From NCBI GenBank assembly GCA_020632975.1, contig JACKEL010000004.1, forward strand, positions 310,001-374,000: DNA of 64,000 nucleotides, written 5' to 3'. This document shows positions 44,339 to 52,542 of the stretch, one piece after another. Origin of the DNA: Myxococcales bacterium. Its GTDB lineage: Bacteria > Myxococcota_C > UBA6777. Each line of letters begins with the position of its first letter. Position 1 is the first letter of the stretch. Below the pieces are notes generated by a model. The model was given only the letters and a program-made list of their open reading frames with translations, was not told the origin of the DNA and did not search any database. Position numbers and translations under genes: made by a program.

Positions 44339-45004
44339 ATGAGGCAGATATGTTTTTTCATGGTGCTTTGTTGGGGCTGGGGGATGCCTCTTTGTGAGAG
44401 TTGGGCGCAATCAACGGCGTATCAACCTTCTTTGTTGGGCGGTGGAGCTCTACCGTCGAGTCATCGGGCTTTTTCGCGAGCATGGGGGACGCAGGGGCTT
44501 TCCGCTCCTTCATGGAAGCAGACTGCACTTTTTCCACGCAGGGGGCCGATTCAAGAGCCTTTGGGTGTGATTCAACAGAGCAATGTTGGTTTTTTGGGGC
44601 TCGGTGCCGTGATCTCTATCTGTGCCAATTCTTTGGTTTCTTTGGTTTTTATCGTGGCTGAGTCGATCACTCTTCGACTCGATAAAAGTAGGGGTCGTAC
44701 CAAGTGGGGATGGGGGTTTGCGGGGATCCTTGCTGGTTCTTTGTCTGCGCTTGTTGGAGTGGGATGCTTGATGCTCGATATCTCGACGGTTTCTGGTTCT
44801 AGCTCTAGCAACTGGTTCATTTGGGGATGGCACGCCTTGATTCTTGCGGCGGTCACAACGGTGTTGGCGTTGAGCATCGTGAACTTTTTTGATGGCAAAA
44901 AAGAGATTGAGAAATCCAAGGTGCGTTTTTCGGTCACACCGACGTTTGCGCATTCGGCGATAGATGGAACCCGTGTTGGGATGGCGATGGTGGGGCGTTT
45001 TTAG
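44339..45004 (+). CDS. Small multi-helix membrane protein, unknown function
   Basis: About 221 residues from the ATG at 44339 (GATGGGG about 8 bp before; TTG 44333 is also in frame). An N-terminal signal peptide ends near SWA-Q. Three further hydrophobic helices follow (about 82-110, 122-150 and 158-180) with a WGW motif in the second and third. The C-terminal 40 residues are soluble. It lies 96 bp after the fused phosphoesterase/barrel gene on the same strand, so it may be part of the same operon. It converges with the RlmD-type gene (1 bp gap). The family is not recognised. Confidence 0.72.
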   Translation: MRQICFFMVLCWGWGMPLCESWAQSTAYQPSLLGGGALPSSHRAFSRAWGTQGLSAPSWKQTALFPRRGPIQEPLGVIQQSNVGFLGLGAVISICANSLVSLVFIVAESITLRLDKSRGRTKWGWGFAGILAGSLSALVGVGCLMLDISTVSGSSSSNWFIWGWHALILAAVTTVLALSIVNFFDGKKEIEKSKVRFSVTPTFAHSAIDGTRVGMAMVGRF

Positions 45005-45005
45005 T

Positions 45006-46490
45006 TTATTCCGGGGTGGTTGTTTCTGTGATTGGGGAGAGCGGGACGCGGACAAATCGCCCGATGGCTTCGATGTGATAGGTCTGTGGGAAAAGGTCGA
45101 CAAACCAGAGTTGTTGAAGTTGCCATCCTCCAGCGGCCAGTTTGGGGGCATCGCGGCCAAGAGAAGCGGGATGGCAAGCGACGTAGATCAGCTCGTCTCC
45201 AGGGGCGTGAGCAAGGGTGTCTGCGACGCGAGGATGAAGTCCCACACGGGGTGGGTCCACAACAAAGGTGTGATCGTGTTGTTCTTGTGGGAGGAGTTCC
45301 AAAGCGTCCTCTACGCGGGTTGCGTGGTAGGTGACATTGTGGATCTCGTTGCGTTGCGCATTTTTGCGTGCGTCTTCGATGGCTTGAGGGATCTCTTCGA
45401 GTCCGACGATCTGGTCAAAACGTTGGTGGAGATAAAGTCCGATCGAGCCGATCCCACAGTAAAGATCGTAGAGAAGTTTGTGATCGGTTTGTAGGGCTTC
45501 TGCGATGGTGTCGTAAAGGACCGTTGCACCAGGCGTTGAGGTTTGGAAAAAAGAATGGATCGAGAGATGGTAACCGACATCTCCGAGGCTTTCGTTGAGC
45601 CAGTCGCGTCCCCAGATCTTGCGGATGGTGCCTTGGGTCTTGTCTGCGACGCTATCATTTTCAAACCACACGATCCCTGCGAGCTGATGGCCTTCTTGAA
45701 GCGGTGTTTGGAGCAGGGCTTGGGCCAACTCTTCGACGATGGTTTCTTCTTCTGTGGTGGTCGCGGGGGCCGTGTAAAGGCCGATCAGATGTTCGCCGCT
45801 TGCGAAGCCTTCTCGCAACATCAAGTGTCGCCAAAAGCCTGAATGATCGCGGACATCCCAAGGTTTGGGGGCCTCTTCGCACAGAGTGTGTTTTCGTACG
45901 GTGGTCATGAGTTGGTTGGCGGCTTCGCTGATCAGTTCGCAGCGTTCGGCATCGACGACTCTGTCGAAGCGCCCAGGCGCATGGAAACCGAGGAAACGCC
46001 CATCAATCGGGATACCTGCGTCGAGGTCTTCTTTACTCATAAAGCGTTGTACACCAAAAGAAAGCTCGACTTTGTTGCGATAGGCATAAGCATCTTGGGG
46101 ACCGCGGATCGGATGGATGGTGACATCTTCGGCGAGTTCATCTTCTGTCAGGCCCATGCCTTCAGCGATGGAGCGGATCGCGTACTGTTGTTTTGCGGCG
46201 CGTTGAGAGGCGAGATCGATACTTTGAAGGCAGCAACCACCGCACAGATCGAAGATGGAGCAACGCGGTGGGGTGGCCCCTTGGGGAGGTTGCACGATGG
46301 CGAGAGGGTAGCCTTCCCAAAGGTCTTTGCGTTTTTTGCGCGCTTGGACTTCGACGTGGGTGCCTGGGGGGATGCCTCTTACTTCGATAGGAAGGCCATC
46401 AGGTGTCGTGCCTAGCCCAACACCTTTGCGTCCCAATCCAGTGATCTCTACCACAAAAGGCTCTTGGATGCGTCGCTTTCGTCTACCCAT
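45006..46490 (-). CDS. rlmD: 23S rRNA (uracil-C5)-methyltransferase, RlmD/RumA family
   Basis: This 494-residue protein starts with a TRAM domain (EPFVVEITGLGRKGVGLG) for RNA binding. CSIFDLCGGCCLQ carries the Cys residues for a 4Fe-4S cluster, as in RumA. The SAM core has DLYCGIGSIGLYLHQ, GLEEIPQAIEDARKNA and VVDPPRVGLHP, and VACHPASLGRD corresponds to the catalytic Cys motif (usually SCNPATLARD). The family includes RlmC/RlmD and TrmA; the TRAM plus iron-sulfur layout favours RlmD or a related bacterial type. It is divergent from the DPP-IV-type gene and has only a weak ribosome-binding site. Confidence 0.86.
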   Translation of the reverse strand: MGRRKRRIQEPFVVEITGLGRKGVGLGTTPDGLPIEVRGIPPGTHVEVQARKKRKDLWEGYPLAIVQPPQGATPPRCSIFDLCGGCCLQSIDLASQRAAKQQYAIRSIAEGMGLTEDELAEDVTIHPIRGPQDAYAYRNKVELSFGVQRFMSKEDLDAGIPIDGRFLGFHAPGRFDRVVDAERCELISEAANQLMTTVRKHTLCEEAPKPWDVRDHSGFWRHLMLREGFASGEHLIGLYTAPATTTEEETIVEELAQALLQTPLQEGHQLAGIVWFENDSVADKTQGTIRKIWGRDWLNESLGDVGYHLSIHSFFQTSTPGATVLYDTIAEALQTDHKLLYDLYCGIGSIGLYLHQRFDQIVGLEEIPQAIEDARKNAQRNEIHNVTYHATRVEDALELLPQEQHDHTFVVDPPRVGLHPRVADTLAHAPGDELIYVACHPASLGRDAPKLAAGGWQLQQLWFVDLFPQTYHIEAIGRFVRVPLSPITETTTPE

Positions 46491-46686
46491 CTCTTTTTAT
46501 CTCGGTCCTTTCTGTGTTTGGAGAAGCATCTTGCGTCATGTGTGGGCTTCTCGGTGCTTGTGTTTGCTTTTTGCTTTTGTACACTACTCGAAGGTAGCCG
46601 ACTTTGACCACCGTTGTTCGCTAGTTTTCCGATTCTTCGGAGCTTTTCTATAGAGAAGCCATCTCTTTGTTCACAAAGGAGCGACT

Positions 46687-49104
46687 ATGCCCGCCTCGCG
46701 AATCTTTTCCCTGTTGGAGCCGCCCAAGGGCTCGCTACGATACCTTGTGATATCTTCTTTTTTGGTGATGGGTCTTGCGATCTCTTCGGATGCTTGGGCT
46801 GATACGCCAAAGCCTCAAAAGAACACTCCTCCTACAAAAACGGCGCAGGTCTCGAAAACTGCCAAGCCTTCGAGCCGCCCGACGATCACGCCAGCCAAAG
46901 CCGTCAAAGAAGACTTTTTGACGCGCTACGCAAAGACATTCCGCTTTCGTATGGGAAGTCCATCGGGCTTTCAGTTTTCACCCGATGGCAAGTCCTTGTT
47001 GTTCTTGCGCTCGGGACCACGGAGCTTTGTGCGCAACCTCTACGAGATCGACCTTGCCACGGGCCAAGAAAAAGTCCTTCTAACCGCAGGAAAGCTCTTG
47101 GCTGGCGTGATCGAAAAGCTCAGTGATGCGGAAAAAGCGCGTCGTGAGCGCATGCGCCTCGCGGCACGTGGTCTTGTCTCGTTTCGTATGACCCGAGATG
47201 GCCGCTTTTTGTTGTTGCCCTTGTCTGGCAAGCTCTACCTTTACGAGCGCGCCACAGGCAAAGTGCGCGTGTATGCAAGCAAAGCGGGTTATCCCGTCGA
47301 TCCGCGACTTTCGCCGGATGGGAAAAAGATCGCGATGGTGCGTGATGGCGATCTCTATGTAACCGATCTTGCGACAGAAAAAGAGCGCCGTCTCACCAAG
47401 AAAAAGCCTGGTTTTACCTACGGAGCCGCAGAGTTTGTCGCCCAAGAAGAGATGGGGCGGATGAAAGGTTATTGGTGGTCGCCTGATAGCCAACAACTGC
47501 TTTTCCAAGAAACCGATGAGCGCGAGGTCGAGTGGATCTATCTTCCCAATGCCGCTAAGCCCCAGCGCGAGCCTTACAAGCAGCGTTATCCCCGCCCTGG
47601 AAAGAAGAACGCCATCGTGCGTTTGGGGATCTTGTCGCTCAAAGATGGAAAGGCCCGATGGATCGAGTGGGATCGCAAGAAGTTTCCGTATCTGAATACT
47701 GTGAAGTGGCCCAAGCGCGGGCCGTTGACCTTGTTGTTGCAAGATCGTTTGCAGCGTCATGCGCGTCTTGTGGCTGTGGATCTTGCGAAGCTGTCTTTGC
47801 GTACTTTGCTCGAAGAACGAGATGATGCGTGGCTAAACATCGATCAAAGCGTGCCCCACTGGCTCCCTGATGGTAAGTCTTTTCTGTGGTCCACAGAGCG
47901 TTCGGGAGACTGGCGACTTGAGCTGCATGATCAAAAAGGCGCGTTGCTACAGATCCTCACGCCTCCTGCGATGCGTTATCGTTCGCTGTTGGCGGTGGAT
48001 GCCAAAAGAGGATGTGCTTATATCTCCGCAAGCCCCGAACCCACCGAAGGTCACATCTACCGCATCCCCTTGCAAGGAGAGCAGTGGAAGATCCAGCGTC
48101 TGACCTACCAAAAAGGCGTCTACCGCGCGACCTTTGGGCATGGTAAATCAGCGTTGATGTACGTCCTGAGCGCGTCCACCATGGATGCGAAAACTTCTTA
48201 TACAGTACGCCGACTCGATCCGCCTTTGGGAACAGGAAAGTCCGCGACCTCTAAGCCCACCGTGAAAGATGCGATGGCGCGGGGAAAAGTTCTTGCTAAG
48301 GTGCTCAGTCGTTCGGAAGATCCGGGCGTTGTGCCGCAAGTGAAGCTGTTCCAAGTGGGACCCCAAAAACTACGAGCGGCTGTGACGTATCCCCATGACT
48401 TCAATCCCCGTCTTTCCTACCCAACGCTTTTGTATGTGTACGCAGGGCCAGGTTATCGCATGGTGAGTGCGGTGCGTGGGCATTATCTGTTTCCACAGTG
48501 GCTCGCAAACCAAGGTTTCTTGGTGGTTTCCGTCGATGGCCGTGGAACGCCCGGTCGTTCGCGGGTTTGGGAACGCGCGATCCAAGGCGACTTTATCTCG
48601 AAGCCTCTCGAAGATCAGGTCGCAGGGCTGCGCGCTGTGGCACAGTTGGTCCCTCAGATCGATCTGAAACGCGTTGGGGTGTATGGCTGGTCATTTGGTG
48701 GTTATTTCTCAGTCATGGCGACGTTGCGACGTCCTGACGTCTTTCGTGCAGGTGTTGCAGGCGCCCCTGTGACCGACTGGATGGACTACGACACGCACTA
48801 CACAGAGCGCTTCTTGGGCTTGCCCCAAAAAGATCCGCAAGCCTACAAACGCTCCAATGCGATCTTGGATGCCCCCAAACTTCAGCGCCCCTTGTTGTTG
48901 ATCCATGGTACAGCGGACGACAACGTCTTCTTCTTACACTCGCTCAAACTGTCCCATGCGTTGTTGTTGGCCCAAAAAGCCCACGACTTTTTGCCGCTTT
49001 CCAACATGACGCACATGGTGCGTCGGGCCCGTCCCTTGCGCGCGCTCAACGAGCGTTTGATCCGCTTTTTCCTTCGCCATCTAGGAAAGCCAAAAACGAA
49101 ATAA
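46687..49104 (+). CDS. Dipeptidyl peptidase IV-type serine peptidase (S9B)
   Basis: 805 residues with AAAGGAG before the ATG. A signal peptide (SSFLVMGLAISSDAWAD) sends it to the periplasm. The N-terminal beta-propeller includes FQFSPDGKSLLFLRS, WSPDSQQLLFQETDEREVEW and WLPDGKSFLWSTERSGDW. The C-terminal hydrolase contains GWSFGGYFS with Ser about 669, HGTADDNVFF with Asp about 744 and MTHMVRRA with His about 776. DPP-IV removes Xaa-Pro dipeptides from peptides. The stop lies about 75 bp before the amidohydrolase start. No peptide transporter is adjacent. Confidence 0.92.
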   Translation: MPASRIFSLLEPPKGSLRYLVISSFLVMGLAISSDAWADTPKPQKNTPPTKTAQVSKTAKPSSRPTITPAKAVKEDFLTRYAKTFRFRMGSPSGFQFSPDGKSLLFLRSGPRSFVRNLYEIDLATGQEKVLLTAGKLLAGVIEKLSDAEKARRERMRLAARGLVSFRMTRDGRFLLLPLSGKLYLYERATGKVRVYASKAGYPVDPRLSPDGKKIAMVRDGDLYVTDLATEKERRLTKKKPGFTYGAAEFVAQEEMGRMKGYWWSPDSQQLLFQETDEREVEWIYLPNAAKPQREPYKQRYPRPGKKNAIVRLGILSLKDGKARWIEWDRKKFPYLNTVKWPKRGPLTLLLQDRLQRHARLVAVDLAKLSLRTLLEERDDAWLNIDQSVPHWLPDGKSFLWSTERSGDWRLELHDQKGALLQILTPPAMRYRSLLAVDAKRGCAYISASPEPTEGHIYRIPLQGEQWKIQRLTYQKGVYRATFGHGKSALMYVLSASTMDAKTSYTVRRLDPPLGTGKSATSKPTVKDAMARGKVLAKVLSRSEDPGVVPQVKLFQVGPQKLRAAVTYPHDFNPRLSYPTLLYVYAGPGYRMVSAVRGHYLFPQWLANQGFLVVSVDGRGTPGRSRVWERAIQGDFISKPLEDQVAGLRAVAQLVPQIDLKRVGVYGWSFGGYFSVMATLRRPDVFRAGVAGAPVTDWMDYDTHYTERFLGLPQKDPQAYKRSNAILDAPKLQRPLLLIHGTADDNVFFLHSLKLSHALLLAQKAHDFLPLSNMTHMVRRARPLRALNERLIRFFLRHLGKPKTK

Positions 49105-49132
49105 GGAAGCTATCTTGACAAAGGTTCATCTT

Positions 49133-49169
49133 TTCGATGCGATAGGGGGGCTTTATTAAACGCATCGAA
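49133..49169. promoter_or_regulatory. Inverted repeat abutting the amidohydrolase ribosome-binding site
   Basis: TTCGATGCG (49133-49141) and CGCATCGAA (49161-49169) form perfect 9-bp arms around a 19-nt loop. The right arm touches GGAGG. TTGACA at 49115-49120 with TGCGAT at 49138 suggests a promoter whose -10 overlaps the left arm. It fits either an operator or an RNA hairpin that hides the ribosome-binding site. Confidence 0.5.
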
Positions 49170-49179
49170 GGAGGTAGCC

Positions 49180-50403
49180 GTGTCCAAGAAAGGATCTTCT
49201 CGTGTCCAACCCCCCGTATCGTCGGGCTTTTCTATGCATCGTCGTGCTTTCTTAAAAACAGCTTTGGGGGCCCTTGTCTTGGGTCCTGCGCTGCTCAACT
49301 GCGGTGAAACCATCACCGAGCCCCGACAGTTCAATATGAGCGTGGAAGGTTACAAAGGACTCGCTGAGTTGCCTTTCGTTGAGCTTACTGCGGATGGTAA
49401 GCTCAAGTTTACGGATACCGATCTGCCCCTTGCGACGGACTTTCACTGTCACCTTGCCTTTGCAGTGGGCCAGTCGCCCGACGTGGACTTCCAACAAAAG
49501 ACCGACAAAGTAGGCTACATCATGGACTGCGATGGGGCGAAAGACCCCGCCTGCACGTTCAATATGGACGACTACATCAACAAGATCGCGACCCCCAAGA
49601 TGCTCGATCACGTGGACGAAGAGATCGCGCGTTCGGGTTTGACGGGTGGTGTTGATGCCAAGACCCACACCATCCCCAACCTGATCGAAGAGAGAGAACT
49701 CGCACGTGTCGGTCGATCCGTGTTGTTGCCGATCGCAGTCAACATTGGTTTTGGGCGCGATGATATGGTCCAACAATGGAAAGATGGGCTTGAAAAGTCT
49801 GGGAAGAAGGACTCTTTTGTGCTCTTTGGTTCTGTGCACCCCGAACCCAAAGAAGTCCACTACCAGGGCAAGACCGCGATCGACTTGTTGCGCGATCTAC
49901 ACCAACAAGGTTTTCGAGGCATCAAGTTTCACCCCACGATCCAAAGCGTTGCACCCAACAATCCCAAGGCAATGGAGCTTTTCGAAGAATGCCAAAAGCT
50001 CGGGATGGCCGTCTTCTTTCACTCTGGACGCGCTGGGATCGAGGCTGGAAACAACGGTGACTACGCGAAGATGGAAAACTACAAAGAGCCGTTGTCGAAG
50101 TTCAAGGACATGCAGTTCATCTTTGGTCATGCGGGGGCCCGCGATCACGCCGAAGCGCTCGCGCTCGCCAAACAACACGACAACGTGTGGTTGGAAACGC
50201 ATGGTCAAGGCGTGACTTCGCTGCGTACCATCGCAAAAGAGTTTGACCAAAGCCGTATCCTCTTTGGTACAGACTGGCCCTGGTATCCGTTGGTTGCGAC
50301 GATGGCAAAAGTCCGTATCGCCTTTGACGGCAATCCGCCTTTGTTGCGTAAGGTCTTTGCGGAAAACGCAGATCGATTGCTCAAGATGATCAACGCAGCT
50401 TAA
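49180..50403 (+). CDS. Amidohydrolase-type protein with a twin-arginine-like lipoprotein signal
   Basis: 407 residues starting at GTG after AAGGAGG. The N-terminus holds HRRAFLKTALGALVLGPALL followed by NC, a twin-arginine-like signal with a lipobox-like end. The rest is an amidohydrolase TIM barrel: ATDFHCHLAF (metal HxH), GGVDAKTH, FRGIKFHPTI, FFHSGRAG, FIFGHAGARDH and GTDWPW. These enzymes hydrolyse or decarboxylate small molecules in the group known as amidohydrolase 2. The substrate is unknown. An inverted repeat abuts its ribosome-binding site. It lies 75 bp downstream of the DPP-IV-type gene. Confidence 0.86.
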   Translation: MSKKGSSRVQPPVSSGFSMHRRAFLKTALGALVLGPALLNCGETITEPRQFNMSVEGYKGLAELPFVELTADGKLKFTDTDLPLATDFHCHLAFAVGQSPDVDFQQKTDKVGYIMDCDGAKDPACTFNMDDYINKIATPKMLDHVDEEIARSGLTGGVDAKTHTIPNLIEERELARVGRSVLLPIAVNIGFGRDDMVQQWKDGLEKSGKKDSFVLFGSVHPEPKEVHYQGKTAIDLLRDLHQQGFRGIKFHPTIQSVAPNNPKAMELFEECQKLGMAVFFHSGRAGIEAGNNGDYAKMENYKEPLSKFKDMQFIFGHAGARDHAEALALAKQHDNVWLETHGQGVTSLRTIAKEFDQSRILFGTDWPWYPLVATMAKVRIAFDGNPPLLRKVFAENADRLLKMINAA

Positions 50404-50449
50404 GCATCTGAAGGGGAGATGATCTCGAAGAGATCGGTCTTTGGGGGGA

Positions 50450-50686
50450 TTATTTTACGGGGACTTTTTCAAAGGCGATGGCAGCGAGGCTATTGAAAGA
50501 GGGGGTGGGGAGTTCTTCGACTTGATCTTCAACGGTGAGCCCGCTGAGGATATCTTTAAAGCTAACAGAAGGAAGCGATGTCTGTGTTGTTTTTGCTTTG
50601 TCTGTTTGTTCCTGCGGCTTACGTGAAAAGGTCATACTTCCATGTACAAGCTGCTGGATGATCTTCTTTTGGTCTTTTTTCAACAT
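50450..50686 (-). CDS. Small hypothetical protein
   Basis: 78 residues from an ATG with GGAGG 6 bp upstream, so it is probably a real gene. The sequence is polar with no helix, signal or Cys; residues 20-45 are Lys/Thr/Gln-rich. It ends 46 bp from the amidohydrolase stop, converging with it. No family or function is recognised. The strong ribosome-binding site is the main reason to keep it. Confidence 0.6.
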   Translation of the reverse strand: MLKKDQKKIIQQLVHGSMTFSRKPQEQTDKAKTTQTSLPSVSFKDILSGLTVEDQVEELPTPSFNSLAAIAFEKVPVK

Positions 50687-51385
50687 CGCGAACCTCCGTG
50701 AAACTTCAGCTTTTTACCCACTCAAGTCGCGTTCTCCTTTTGCGCCTGTCAGGGTTGTTGTGGATGGCTATGTGCGTTATGACGACATCAAGCGCCAAAA
50801 GTTTTACACTCTTTTGCGCTTCGTAACTATTTTTTGATGATGCCCTCAGAAAGTAGGCTAACAGATTCAGGTTTTCGGATCAACATTCAATTTTTGAAAC
50901 CTGTTGTTGCATCTCTCGCGATGCTTTCTTTTTGACATCATCACACCTTTTTTTATTCCCGCCTTGTGTCTTCCTTCCTGATCTTTGTTGATCATTTTTT
51001 CTTTCGGTTCCCAACTCTGACATCTTTTTCAGACCTGATGGCGATCACCTACAACCAAATCGCCCTTTTAGAGGCTCTGTGGGACCGCGCTTATGACTTT
51101 GTTGACGCGTGAGGTTTGTGCATTTTTCCCGATATCTCGGTTTTTTTGCAAAGCGCTTTCTTCTTCAGTGGTTGGGTATGTTTCTTGATATAGGTAGTCT
51201 TTCTAGGCCGCCTTTTTTATCAACCTACTTTGGGGTGGTGGGGAAAAAGAGAAGTGCTCAAGAAAGTTTTGTGAAGAGTGAGAGGGAAAGCTTGCGAAGA
51301 TCTGAGTTTTGGGGGATGCTTGGGACTGGCTTTGATTCGCCAATGCTTTCGATGGTTTGTGTTGGTTCTTTTTGAGGGGTGAGTG
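50687..51385. other. AT-rich gap of about 700 bp between two genes
   Basis: No clear gene. The sequence is more AT-rich than its neighbours, with T-runs. A tiny frame at 51038-51112 (about 24 codons, MAITYNQIALLEALWDRAYD..) uses host-like codons, unlike its surroundings. A longer frame at 51109-51375 has unusual codon use (many AGA/AGG/AGT) and I do not accept it. The promoter of the DUF4185 gene should be near its right end. Confidence 0.5.
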
Positions 51386-52498
51386 ATGCGTAACGCAGTT
51401 TCTTGGTGGTGTATGTTGTTGTTTGGTGTGTTGTTGGGTTGTGAGCGTTCGCCCAATCTCGGCGTAGATGTCCAAGAGACGGGGATCTTGGAAGCTTCGC
51501 CTTTGATCAAAGGTCGAGATGGCGGTTACAGCGGTCTTTTTGGGGGGCGTTCGATCTGGGTGTTTGGCGATACGATCTTAACGAAGGAGGGGGTGGATAA
51601 GTCCTCATGGCGCCATAATTCGTGGTCGTGGACGACCGATCTTTCGGCCAAAGATGGCATCACAGGGTTCCAGGAAGACAACGATACTTTGGGGGTCCCA
51701 AAAGAGCTTTTCCCCAAAACGGATGCAGAGGCGACCTTCAATGAAGCGCACAAAGGAGATCCCTGCAAAGAAAAACCGTGTGGTGCGCGATATGCCCTAT
51801 GGCCGGGCGCTTTGGTCGAAGACACACAACGAAAGCGGGCCTTTGTTTTTTATACCAAGATTTATGGTGAGCCTGGGGAGTGGAACTTTCATGGGGTAGG
51901 ACATGGCGTGGCGCAGTGGGATGATGTTTCTCAGCCACTCAAGCGACCCGTGGTTCGGCCAGGAAAGGAACATCCCACGCTACTTTTTGAGGCTTCGGAC
52001 CCCAACTTTGGTTCTGCGGCGTTCGTCAAAGATGGGAAGATCTACGCTTATGGCTGCGAAAAAGCGGGATTTTCGAAACCGTGTCACTTGGGTCGTGTTT
52101 CTTTGGAAACGCCGCTTAAACCCGATGCTTGGGAGTTTTATGCGGGTGGTAACACTTGGTCCTCTCAAGTCCAAGATGCGAAGTCTTTGTTTGATGGGGC
52201 GCCCATGTTGACGATTCACTGGAACGCTTATCTCAAGGCGTACCTTGCGGTGTATAGCAGGCCTTTGTCCACGGAGATCGTGATCCGCACGTCACCAACG
52301 CCCGAAGGACCGTGGTCTGGAGAGCAAGTGATCTTCCAAGCAAAGGCTTCGCACGATGGTGCGGCACCTTACTCTGGGCTGGGGCATGGGGAGTATGCGG
52401 AAGAGGGCGGAAAAGTCGAATACATCACGTATTATCGTTCTCCTGCGGCTTGGGCGGGGGAGTTTCGTGTGCTGCGCGTGACTTTTGGCGCACCTTGA
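51386..52498 (+). CDS. DUF4185-type lipoprotein
   Basis: About 370 residues from the ATG at 51386 (GAGGGG 6 bp before; GTG 51383 is also possible). The signal peptide ends in LLGC, a lipobox. The mature protein has strands with SIWVFGDTILTKEG, GVDKSSWRHNSWSW, FEASDPNFGSAAFV and LSTEIVIRTSPTPEGPWS. These patterns (VFGDT, SPTPEGPW) fit the DUF4185 and glycan-active beta-propeller family, which often acts on or binds carbohydrates. No catalytic acid pair can be assigned with confidence. It converges with the DUF2325 gene. Confidence 0.78.
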   Translation: MRNAVSWWCMLLFGVLLGCERSPNLGVDVQETGILEASPLIKGRDGGYSGLFGGRSIWVFGDTILTKEGVDKSSWRHNSWSWTTDLSAKDGITGFQEDNDTLGVPKELFPKTDAEATFNEAHKGDPCKEKPCGARYALWPGALVEDTQRKRAFVFYTKIYGEPGEWNFHGVGHGVAQWDDVSQPLKRPVVRPGKEHPTLLFEASDPNFGSAAFVKDGKIYAYGCEKAGFSKPCHLGRVSLETPLKPDAWEFYAGGNTWSSQVQDAKSLFDGAPMLTIHWNAYLKAYLAVYSRPLSTEIVIRTSPTPEGPWSGEQVIFQAKASHDGAAPYSGLGHGEYAEEGGKVEYITYYRSPAAWAGEFRVLRVTFGAP

Positions 52499-52542
52499 TC
52501 GAGCGGATGTCTCGTTGTTTGGGTAGGAGTGGCGCCCACGTC

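Noticed and set aside
51109..51375. 88-codon plus-strand frame before the DUF4185 gene
   Set aside because: Codon use (AGA, AGG, AGT, ATA) is unlike neighbouring genes, there is no ribosome-binding site, and no family pattern is seen.
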